The position numbers were made by a program, and so were the translations under genes. A stretch of DNA of 35,275 bases from Pseudoalteromonas sp. HM-SA03 (GTDB lineage Bacteria > Pseudomonadota > Gammaproteobacteria > Enterobacterales > Alteromonadaceae), in the NCBI RefSeq assembly GCF_002289345.1, contig NZ_NSDG01000089.1:1-35275 (forward strand), written 5' to 3'. This document shows positions 22,899 to 29,984 of this stretch, one piece after another. How positions within the stretch are numbered: position 1 is the stretch's first letter; each line of letters begins with the position of its first letter. The notes under the pieces were generated by a model. It saw nothing but the letters and a program-made list of their open reading frames with translations. It was not told where the DNA came from and ran no database searches.

Positions 22899-23282
22899 AT
22901 GCGCTGCCTCTGCGATAAAACATTAAAACTAACTTACGCCGACGCTGAAGGACATTGCGGTTATCAATGTCAGTCATGTGGTGCCATTTGGCTGCCGCGC
23001 AAATTTATTGATTCCATTAAACATACTTATCACTTTAGTTATACCGATTTTACTGCGAAACGGTCGTTGGTTGAGCGTGACGTTTTACAATTATGCCCTG
23101 ATGATGGTCATACACTTAAAGACTATACGCTCTTTGAAGCTGGTTTTAGTGAGTGCGGGTGCTGTGGTGGCGTGTGGTTTGAAAAAGGGGAGCTCCATAA
23201 CTTACTACTAAATTACCAAAGAAGGAGTTCGAACATAAGCGCGCTAGATAAGTTAGATTTTCTGAACTTGCTAAATTTTTAA
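22899..23282 (+). CDS. Small double zinc-ribbon (zf-TFIIB type) protein
   Basis: A 127-residue soluble protein with two TFIIB-type zinc ribbons. The first covers about residues 1-35, MRCLCDKTLKL with C3 and C5, then YQCQSCGAIWLPR. The second covers about 68-105, LCPDDGHTLK followed by SECGCCGGVWFEKGEL. The C-x-x-C-G-x-x-W pattern is typical of the zf-TFIIB family, a group without established function that often appears in small orphan proteins. The start ATG 22899 has GAGGGA at 22888-22893; an in-frame TTG at 22875 lies before that site and is unlikely. It lies between zapC and rlmKL. Nucleic-acid binding or metal-dependent protein interaction is plausible but not shown. Confidence 0.8.
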   Translation: MRCLCDKTLKLTYADAEGHCGYQCQSCGAIWLPRKFIDSIKHTYHFSYTDFTAKRSLVERDVLQLCPDDGHTLKDYTLFEAGFSECGCCGGVWFEKGELHNLLLNYQRRSSNISALDKLDFLNLLNF

Positions 23283-23335
23283 CGTAATTTATCCCCATAC
23301 AACCAAGCTCAACTAATAACTAACGATAACTTGTG

Positions 23336-23344
23336 TGTTATACT
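23336..23344 (+). promoter_or_regulatory. Extended -10 promoter of rlmKL
   Basis: TGTTATACT (23336-23344) is an extended -10 (TG-T-TATACT) with no recognisable -35. Transcription would start near 23351, about 24 bases before the TTG start of rlmKL, and probably serves rlmKL, the glutaredoxin-like gene, uup and DUF3466. Confidence 0.5.
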
Positions 23345-23374
23345 GCGCCCAGTTGAAATTTAAGGGTATTCAAA

Positions 23375-25486
23375 TTGCAATTTATCGCATTGACATCTAT
23401 TGGTGTAGAGCAGTTACTGGTTGAAGAATTAACCGAGTTTGGTTTTGAAATAAACAAGCAAACCGTTGGTTCAGTTAAGTTCACTGGCGCTAATCTAGAC
23501 GTACAAAAGTTCTGTATGATGACACGATTTGCAACGCGCGTGATGTTGCTTATCGATGACAAACCAGAAGTGAATGACAAAGATTCTCTCTACAAGTTTG
23601 TTCGTTTTCAGGCATGGCAAGATTGGTTTAGCCCAAAGCAGACCTTTGCAGTAGAGTTTAATGGTACGAATAATGCGCTTAAAAATACGCAATTCTCTGG
23701 CCTGGTGGTTAAGGATGGGATCGTTGACTACTTCAATGACCTGTTTGAACAACGTCCAGATGTTGACAAACAGACACCGGATATTCGCATCATAGCGAAA
23801 TTATCTAAGCAAGGCTGTGCGCTATATATCGATTTCTCGGGACCTCGCTTATCTGATAGAGGTTATCGTGACAAACAAGGTAAAGCGCCAATTCGTGAAC
23901 ATTTAGCGGCAGCGCTGGTTAAACGTAGCGGTTGGCTTGAAGATACCAATAAGCCACTTTTTGACCCCTGCTGTGGTTCTGGCACGTTATTGATTGAAGC
24001 GGCATCTATGGCGCTTGGCTTACCTACTAACCTTAATAAAGATTTTGCCTTTAAACGCCTGCCGAGTTTTCGTGAAAGTAAGTTCACCGAGCTTAAAGCA
24101 CAATTAAATGTACAACCAGAGCAAAAGAGCTTATGGCTGATCGGTGGTGATATCGATGAACGTGTGCTGTCAATTGCCGAGCGTAATGCTAAGCGCGCAG
24201 GCGTTGAGTCACATATTAAGTTTAAGTTTGAAGATGCCAATCAGCTTAGCCTTGCTGCTAAACGTCCTGGCACTGTGCTGAGTAACTTGCCTTATGGTGA
24301 ACGTCTAGGTGGTATGGCTGAAATTATTACGCTATATCGCAATATGGGTATCGCCTTTAAAAAGCACTATAAAGACTGGAATTTGGCGTTACTTGCGAGT
24401 GAAGAAAGCCTATTAAAAGTGCTAAAACTAGCGCGTAAAAAGTCTTATAAATTCAAAAATGGCCCGCTCGACGTGCTGCTTAACTTGTATGAAATGAATG
24501 AAATGCAGGTACAGCAAAATAAACAGAGCAGTGGGCTTAATTTTGAAGGCTCGACTGCGTTTGGCAACCGTTTGAAGAAAAACTTACAAGGTTTAAAATC
24601 TTGGCTGAAAAAAGAAGACGTTAATGCGTATCGTGTTTATGACGCGGATATCCCTGAATACAATGTTGCGGTTGATGTTTATAACGACAACGCAGTCATC
24701 TTTGAATACAAAGCGCCAAAAGAAATTGACGATAGTGTTGCGCAAAAACGTTTGCAAGACGTGATCACACTGACCGCCGAGCAGCTGAATATCGACCCGC
24801 TAAACATCGCGGTAAAAGTAAGAAAGCGCCAAAAAGGTCAAGAGCAATACAAAGCCCTGGACAAGCAAAACCGCACTGAGATAGTAGAAGAGTACGGTGC
24901 TAAGTTTAAGGTTAACCTATTTGATTATCTTGATACGGGTCTATTCCTTGATCACCGTTTAGCCCGCAAGTTTATTCAGCAACATTCGAAAGATAAACGC
25001 GTATTGAATCTATTTGCATACACAGGTAGTGCTTCTGTACACGCTGCAGTTGGCGGCGCTAAGTCTGTTACCACAGTAGATATGTCAAAGACCTATCTAA
25101 AATGGGCTGAAGAAAACTTTGAGCTAAATGGTTTGAAGAATCCACGTTTCAGATTTGAGCAAGCGGATTGCTTAAAATGGCTTGAAAGAGCAGTTGGTCA
25201 ATATGATTTGATATTCTTAGACCCACCAACATTCTCTAACTCTAAACGTATGTCTGACGCATTTGACGTACAAAGAGATCATTTAAAACTATTTGGTTGG
25301 GTAAAGAAGATATTAGCACCGAATGGTGTACTGCTGTTTTCTAACAACAAACGCGGATTTAAAATCGATGAAATGGGACTTGCGGCACTTGGCCTAACCG
25401 CTGAGGAATACTCATCACAAACCTTGTCTTTGGATTTTAAACGTAACAAGCAAATTCACAACAGCTGGTTGATCCGTCATGATTAA
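23375..25486 (+). CDS. rlmKL: Bifunctional 23S rRNA methyltransferase RlmKL
   Basis: Fused methyltransferase making m2G2445 (RlmL half) and m7G2069 (RlmK half) in 23S rRNA helix 74. In order: an N-terminal THUMP domain (about 45-155), an RlmL domain with SAM motif DPCCGSGTLLIEA and catalytic SNLPYGERLGG (about 190-310), then an RlmK domain with VLNLFAYTGSASVHAAVGGA and FLDPPTFSNSKR (about 540-640). The total of 703 residues matches the fused gammaproteobacterial form. The start is TTG 23375 (MQFIALTSIGVEQLL), supported by AAGGG at 23362-23366 eight bases upstream; there is no earlier in-frame ATG. The end overlaps the glutaredoxin-like gene by eight bases. Confidence 0.97.
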   Translation: MQFIALTSIGVEQLLVEELTEFGFEINKQTVGSVKFTGANLDVQKFCMMTRFATRVMLLIDDKPEVNDKDSLYKFVRFQAWQDWFSPKQTFAVEFNGTNNALKNTQFSGLVVKDGIVDYFNDLFEQRPDVDKQTPDIRIIAKLSKQGCALYIDFSGPRLSDRGYRDKQGKAPIREHLAAALVKRSGWLEDTNKPLFDPCCGSGTLLIEAASMALGLPTNLNKDFAFKRLPSFRESKFTELKAQLNVQPEQKSLWLIGGDIDERVLSIAERNAKRAGVESHIKFKFEDANQLSLAAKRPGTVLSNLPYGERLGGMAEIITLYRNMGIAFKKHYKDWNLALLASEESLLKVLKLARKKSYKFKNGPLDVLLNLYEMNEMQVQQNKQSSGLNFEGSTAFGNRLKKNLQGLKSWLKKEDVNAYRVYDADIPEYNVAVDVYNDNAVIFEYKAPKEIDDSVAQKRLQDVITLTAEQLNIDPLNIAVKVRKRQKGQEQYKALDKQNRTEIVEEYGAKFKVNLFDYLDTGLFLDHRLARKFIQQHSKDKRVLNLFAYTGSASVHAAVGGAKSVTTVDMSKTYLKWAEENFELNGLKNPRFRFEQADCLKWLERAVGQYDLIFLDPPTFSNSKRMSDAFDVQRDHLKLFGWVKKILAPNGVLLFSNNKRGFKIDEMGLAALGLTAEEYSSQTLSLDFKRNKQIHNSWLIRHD

Positions 25487-25709
25487 ATGCACCTTGTTCC
25501 ACACCGATGGTTGTCATCTTTGTGAAGAAGCATTGGCGATGTTAATTCAATTTTTGCCTGAAGCCGAAATTGAACTCGTTGATATCGTCGATAGTGAAGA
25601 GACGATGACGGAATATCAATATAGAATTCCAGTGATTAAAAAAGGCGAGACAGGTCAGGAACTTGGCTGGCCTTTTACTCAACAACAACTACAAGAATTT
25701 ATAGAATAA
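25479..25709 (+). CDS. Glutaredoxin-like (DUF836) thiol protein
   Basis: A 76-residue thioredoxin-fold protein of the glutaredoxin-like DUF836 family. The redox motif CHLC is at residues 12-15 (FHTDGCHLCEEAL), and the cis-proline segment YRIPVI is near residue 50, with GWPFTQQQL at the end. It probably acts as a small disulfide reductant or adaptor in the cytoplasm; the substrate is unknown. It overlaps the rlmKL stop by eight bases and ends one base before uup, so all three are translationally linked. This rlmL-DUF836-uup order is common in gammaproteobacteria. Confidence 0.92.
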   Translation: MIKCTLFHTDGCHLCEEALAMLIQFLPEAEIELVDIVDSEETMTEYQYRIPVIKKGETGQELGWPFTQQQLQEFIE

Positions 25710-25710
25710 T

Positions 25711-27627
25711 ATGGATCTCATTCGAATTGCTAAAGCCCAACTGGCTTTTGGCTCACACCCTATACTTGACCAAGCTGATGCCGTTATTGAATCAGGCGAG
25801 CGCGTTTGTATTGTGGGCCGAAATGGTGCCGGTAAATCAACGCTATTGAAAGTACTTGATGATCAAGTTCAACTTGATGATGGTGAAATCAACCGTGTTG
25901 GTGGATTAAAAGTTTCAAGGCTAGAACAAGACCCACCAAAGGGCGCAAATGGGTCGGTTTTTGATTATGTTGCGAACGGTTTACCTGATGTTGCTGAGCT
26001 GCTCATTGAATTTCATGAAGTGAGTGAAAAACTACAAACCAACCAGTCAGATAAACTGATGACCTCGCTTGAGCGCCTGACTCAGCGATTGGAAAGCGAA
26101 GATGCGTGGCGTTTTGAGTCAAGGATCAAGCAAGTGCTAAGCCAGTTGCAATTAGATGCGAATATGCGCCTAGAAGAGCTCTCCGGTGGCTGGCTACGCA
26201 AAGTCGCACTGGCTAAAGCCTTGGTGAGCGATCCAGACTTACTGTTACTCGACGAGCCGACTAACCACCTTGATATGCAAAGTGTCATCTGGCTTGAGCA
26301 ATTCCTGAAAGAGTTTAAAGGGGGGATCGTGTTTATCTCTCACGACCGTGCCTTTATTCGCGCAATGGCGACTCGAATTTTAGATTTAGACCGTGGCAAG
26401 TTGGTTTCGTACCCTGGAGATTATGCGCAATATCTAGAACAAAAAGCCCATGATTTAAAAGTGGAAGAGCAACAGAATGCCTTGTTTGATAAAAAGCTTG
26501 CCGAAGAAGAAACCTGGATAAGACAAGGGATCAAGGCCCGGCGAACCCGTAACGAAGGGCGTGTGCGAGCACTAAAAGCGCTTCGTGTTGAGCGCAAGCA
26601 ACGCATCGAGCAACAAGGTAAGACAGACTTCAACATCGAGACGGCGGATCGTTCCGGTAAGCTGGTCTTTGAAGCGAAACATTTAGACAAAGCATTCCAA
26701 GAAAAATGCATTGTGAAGGACTTTTCAACGCTGGTGATGCGTGGCGACCGTATTGGCTTGGTCGGTCCTAATGGAGCAGGTAAAACTACGCTGTTAAAAA
26801 TGCTTTTTGGTGATATTAGACCTGACGCAGGCAGTGTAAAACAAGGCGTGAATCTGGAAGTTGCGTACTTTGACCAATACCGTGAAAAATTGGATGAAGA
26901 AGCAACAGTGCAGGATAATGTCGCAGAAGGTAAGCAAGAAGTAATGATGGGCGGCCGCTCGCGTCATGTGCTTGGCTATCTGCAAGACTTTTTATTTCCG
27001 CCTGCGCGAGCTCGAACCCCTGTAAAAGCATTATCAGGCGGTGAAAAAAACCGCTTATTGCTTGCAAAGCTCTTCCTTAAGCCTTCAAATATTATTGTGC
27101 TGGACGAGCCGACCAATGACTTGGATATTGAGACGCTTGAGCTACTTGAAGAAATCTTAAACCAATACCAGGGCACAGTGCTGGTCGTCAGCCACGACCG
27201 AGAGTTTATCGATAATACCTGTGGCAGTGTTTGGGCGTTCGAAGGCGAGGGCTTGGTGACAGAAATTGTTGGTGGTTATAGTGATTTTGAACTGTACCAG
27301 CAAAGACGAGAGCAGCAAAAGAAAGAAGCACAAAAGGTTCATCAAGAAAAGCAGCAACAAGCCGAGACTAAAAAAGCAGCGGCACCTGCTCGTTCAAATA
27401 AGCTGAGTTACAAATTAAAACTTGAATTAGAGTCGCTGCCCAGTAAAGTAGAGGAACTTGAAGAGGCTGTGAACAAACAACAAGCACTGGTCAGCGATCC
27501 AGACTTCTTTAAACAAGATCAAGAAACGACCCACAAGGCATTGAACCATTTGACTGAGCTAGAGTCGAAGCTGGAAGCCGCGTTTGAACGCTGGGAAGAA
27601 CTAGAAGCATTACAGAATCAGCAGTAA
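25711..27627 (+). CDS. uup: ABC-F ATPase Uup
   Basis: Soluble ABC-F protein, with two ATP-binding cassettes and no membrane domain, that acts on ribosomes. In E. coli loss of Uup raises precise transposon excision, and it interacts genetically with ribosome assembly. The first cassette has Walker A GRNGAGKST (36-44), signature LSGGW (157-161) and Walker B LLLLDEPTNHLD. The second has GPNGAGKTT (352-360), signature LSGGE (441-445) and IIVLDEPTNDLD. The linker between them is rich in charged helices. A C-terminal coiled-coil DNA-binding-type extension (about 550-638, rich in Lys, Glu and Gln) distinguishes Uup from other ABC-F members. Length 638 against 635 in E. coli. One base separates it from the upstream gene. 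Confidence 0.96.
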   Translation: MDLIRIAKAQLAFGSHPILDQADAVIESGERVCIVGRNGAGKSTLLKVLDDQVQLDDGEINRVGGLKVSRLEQDPPKGANGSVFDYVANGLPDVAELLIEFHEVSEKLQTNQSDKLMTSLERLTQRLESEDAWRFESRIKQVLSQLQLDANMRLEELSGGWLRKVALAKALVSDPDLLLLDEPTNHLDMQSVIWLEQFLKEFKGGIVFISHDRAFIRAMATRILDLDRGKLVSYPGDYAQYLEQKAHDLKVEEQQNALFDKKLAEEETWIRQGIKARRTRNEGRVRALKALRVERKQRIEQQGKTDFNIETADRSGKLVFEAKHLDKAFQEKCIVKDFSTLVMRGDRIGLVGPNGAGKTTLLKMLFGDIRPDAGSVKQGVNLEVAYFDQYREKLDEEATVQDNVAEGKQEVMMGGRSRHVLGYLQDFLFPPARARTPVKALSGGEKNRLLLAKLFLKPSNIIVLDEPTNDLDIETLELLEEILNQYQGTVLVVSHDREFIDNTCGSVWAFEGEGLVTEIVGGYSDFELYQQRREQQKKEAQKVHQEKQQQAETKKAAAPARSNKLSYKLKLELESLPSKVEELEEAVNKQQALVSDPDFFKQDQETTHKALNHLTELESKLEAAFERWEELEALQNQQ

Positions 27628-27635
27628 GGATTAAA

Positions 27636-29360
27636 ATGAAATTTAAACTTTTAGCCGCGAGTGTCGCCGTAGCCCTTTCACAACAGGCGGCCGCTGCCAC
27701 CTATCAGTTAACTGAATTACCAAGACATGATAATAGCAAATATAGCTACGTGTCGGATGCCAATGAAGCTGGAGATGTGATTGGTCACGCTTCCAATTTA
27801 TTTGGTGTAAAGATTGATGTGTCGTATATCGACTTCGATGATTCAGCACTCAAAAATTATTACGACAGTACAAAAAAGCAGTATGAGCTGATCGAAGAGG
27901 AAATCACCTTCACACTAGAAGATATTCAAAACAATGATGCAGCTAATACGAATGCTCAAGCTCATGCATTTATGCTGTCTTATGTTATGAATTCAAGTAG
28001 AGTCGTTAGCCAAGAGTATCAAAGAATTGAAAGAGCAATTTCTTTGACGTATAACAACAATACCGCAGAAGAGTTTGTGGTATTTGATGAACAATCTCCT
28101 GATTACGAAGGACTCACTCGCTCGGTCACTAACTATCTTACAAGCATCGCAGAAGACGGTACGATAGTGGGTTGGGGCTCAGCACCTTTTAAAAAGATAA
28201 CTTTTACTCCTGAGGGTGAAACAGAAGAAGAAACTTATTTTGTACGTGATTGGCGAAATAAAGGTATTTTAGTTACACCTGCTGGAGAGAAAATTAGGTT
28301 AGAGCCTGCCTTTACAGAATATGGCGGCCTTTCTCTTGCCACTGATATTAAACAAACCGCTGATGGCGGCTATATTGTTGTGGGACAAAGTTCAACGTCG
28401 TTATCGCAAAGAGCAACAGAAAATATAGAAGACAGTTGTGATGGTGTAGATGAGCCTGTCGATGTGTGTATTCAAAGATTGACCTCGCCATATCATACTC
28501 GAGCCTACAAGTGGATGTTTGATAACGATTTTAGCCTAGTTAGTGCAACCGATCTTGGACTTGGTTTTACGCCAGATGAAGATGATGAACGAGCCTATTC
28601 AAGTATGGCAGTGGCAACCAATGGGGCAGGATTAACAGTTGGTTATTCTCGTGCACGTCGTCAAAGCAATGATGATCTACTACCTTACGAACAAGCCGTT
28701 TACTTTACTAACAATGAAATTAAACGCATCAAAGAAGTTGAGAGTTATATCGAATACAGCCAAGCGGTAGATGTGAACGACAATGGCACGATTGTTGGTG
28801 TGTTTGGACGCTTTACTGGTGGCTCAAGAGATTATGATTCAACGGGCTTTTATTTTAATGCGAACACCGCTGAGTTCAAAGAAATGCCTGCATACTTCGA
28901 GGGCTCGGCGACAGCAATCACAGATATTAACAATAATGGCCTTGTTGTAGGTCAAGGTGTTACAGAAAAGAGTGGTTCAAACCGTCGTCGTGAAGCCTTC
29001 TTATATGAAATTGGTGCAGAAAAACTAGTGAATATAAACTCACTTCTTCCTTGTAAGAACGATTCTTTCCCTTACACCATTGCAGAAGCTGTGAAGATCA
29101 CTGATGACAACAAGATATATGCGATTGCAACCAAAACGGTTGAAAGACGCAATACGTTAGGTGAAATTGAGAAGGACAGTAAGGGTGAGACTGAGTATGA
29201 ATCGGTAAGCTTACCTGTTTTACTTACCCCAATTTCTGGTGAACCAGAAAACTGTACACCACCTGAGGCAGAAACATATGAGCGTCAATCTGCAAGCTGG
29301 TCTTGGCTTAGTTTATTCGCGTTACCACTAGTGGCGTTGAGAAGACGTCGTAAAGCCTAA
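27636..29360 (+). CDS. Exported DUF3466 protein with HAF-type repeats and C-terminal anchor
   Basis: A 574-residue DUF3466 family protein of unknown function. A signal peptide (about 1-20, ending QQAAA) is followed by repeated short motifs with a D/N-x-G-x-x-V/I-G pattern: NEAGDVIGHA, EDGTIVGWG, ADGGYIVVGQ, TNGAGLTVGYS, NDNGTIVGVFG and NNNGLVVGQG. These resemble the HAF extracellular repeat and suggest a beta-propeller-like fold. The C-terminus (554-574) is one hydrophobic helix followed by RRRRK, like a sorting or anchor signal, but without the Gly-Gly of GlyGly-CTERM proteins. ATG 27636 shares its AAGGA with the uup stop codon region, so it is in the uup operon. A strong terminator follows. 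It is probably at the cell surface or in the inner membrane facing the periplasm. Confidence 0.88.
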   Translation: MKFKLLAASVAVALSQQAAAATYQLTELPRHDNSKYSYVSDANEAGDVIGHASNLFGVKIDVSYIDFDDSALKNYYDSTKKQYELIEEEITFTLEDIQNNDAANTNAQAHAFMLSYVMNSSRVVSQEYQRIERAISLTYNNNTAEEFVVFDEQSPDYEGLTRSVTNYLTSIAEDGTIVGWGSAPFKKITFTPEGETEEETYFVRDWRNKGILVTPAGEKIRLEPAFTEYGGLSLATDIKQTADGGYIVVGQSSTSLSQRATENIEDSCDGVDEPVDVCIQRLTSPYHTRAYKWMFDNDFSLVSATDLGLGFTPDEDDERAYSSMAVATNGAGLTVGYSRARRQSNDDLLPYEQAVYFTNNEIKRIKEVESYIEYSQAVDVNDNGTIVGVFGRFTGGSRDYDSTGFYFNANTAEFKEMPAYFEGSATAITDINNNGLVVGQGVTEKSGSNRRREAFLYEIGAEKLVNINSLLPCKNDSFPYTIAEAVKITDDNKIYAIATKTVERRNTLGEIEKDSKGETEYESVSLPVLLTPISGEPENCTPPEAETYERQSASWSWLSLFALPLVALRRRRKA

Positions 29361-29377
29361 AGTACAATTTATACGAT

Positions 29378-29401
29378 AAAAAGCCCGGAAGGGCTTTTTT
29401 T
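29378..29401. terminator. Bidirectional terminator between DUF3466 and DUF2062 genes
   Basis: AAAAAGCCC (29378-29386) pairs with GGGCTTTTT (29391-29399) around a GGAA loop and continues in T residues to 29401. The A run on the left arm gives a T run on the minus strand. It can therefore end both the uup-DUF3466 operon and, 75 bases beyond its stop, the minus-strand DUF2062 gene. Confidence 0.9.
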
Positions 29402-29474
29402 GTGTTTGAAAGAAATATTCGCAAATTCAATTCGATATTTAATTCAACCGGTACAAATCTCAACTATACTGGTA

Positions 29475-29984
29475 TTAGCCTTGGCCGCGACTTTGCCACG
29501 CTTTATTCACTGAGCGTCGCCACAGGTAGTCGATACCGAAAAAGCCGATAATGGCAGCAAGTGTTGCGCAGATCAAAGAGCCGACGATAAACGCAGGCCC
29601 AATCGTTGTTAGGCTTTGTGCAAGCCATTCCCAACTCGCCTCAAAATGGAATGGCTGTTGTTCTTGACCAAGAGCAAATACACCGACTAGGTATGAGCAG
29701 TAAAATATCGGTGGCATCGTAAGTGGATTGGTGATCCACACGAGTGCAATAGACAAAGGCAAGTTAACGCGAAATGGAATCGCTAGTGCTGCTGCCAGCA
29801 CCATTTGAAAAGGAACAGGGATGAATGCAAAAAATAGCCCCACTGAGAATGCGCCGCGTGCTGAACGCCGGTTTAAATGCCAGAGGTTGGCATCATGCAG
29901 TAACTTACCAAAGATTTTTAATGATTTCTGTTGTTTGATTTTATTATGATCAGGTAAAAAGCGTTGAATCGTTTTTTTCGCCAT
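29475..29984 (-). CDS. DUF2062 inner-membrane protein
   Basis: A 169-residue membrane protein of the DUF2062 family, unknown biochemical role. A basic N-terminus (MAKKTIQRFLPDHNKIKQQK) is followed by the conserved block RRSARGAFSVGLFFAFIPVPFQMVLAAALAIPFRVNLPLSIALVWITNPLTMPPIFY. Another hydrophobic region (about 125-150) and a basic tail follow. Three or four membrane segments are likely. The start is ATG, reading down from 29984. Its first 21 bases overlap the start of comEC, which is read in the opposite direction, so the promoters of both genes must lie inside each other's coding region. DUF2062 next to comEC-msbA-lpxK is common in gammaproteobacteria and suggests an envelope role. Confidence 0.92.
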   Translation of the reverse strand: MAKKTIQRFLPDHNKIKQQKSLKIFGKLLHDANLWHLNRRSARGAFSVGLFFAFIPVPFQMVLAAALAIPFRVNLPLSIALVWITNPLTMPPIFYCSYLVGVFALGQEQQPFHFEASWEWLAQSLTTIGPAFIVGSLICATLAAIIGFFGIDYLWRRSVNKAWQSRGQG

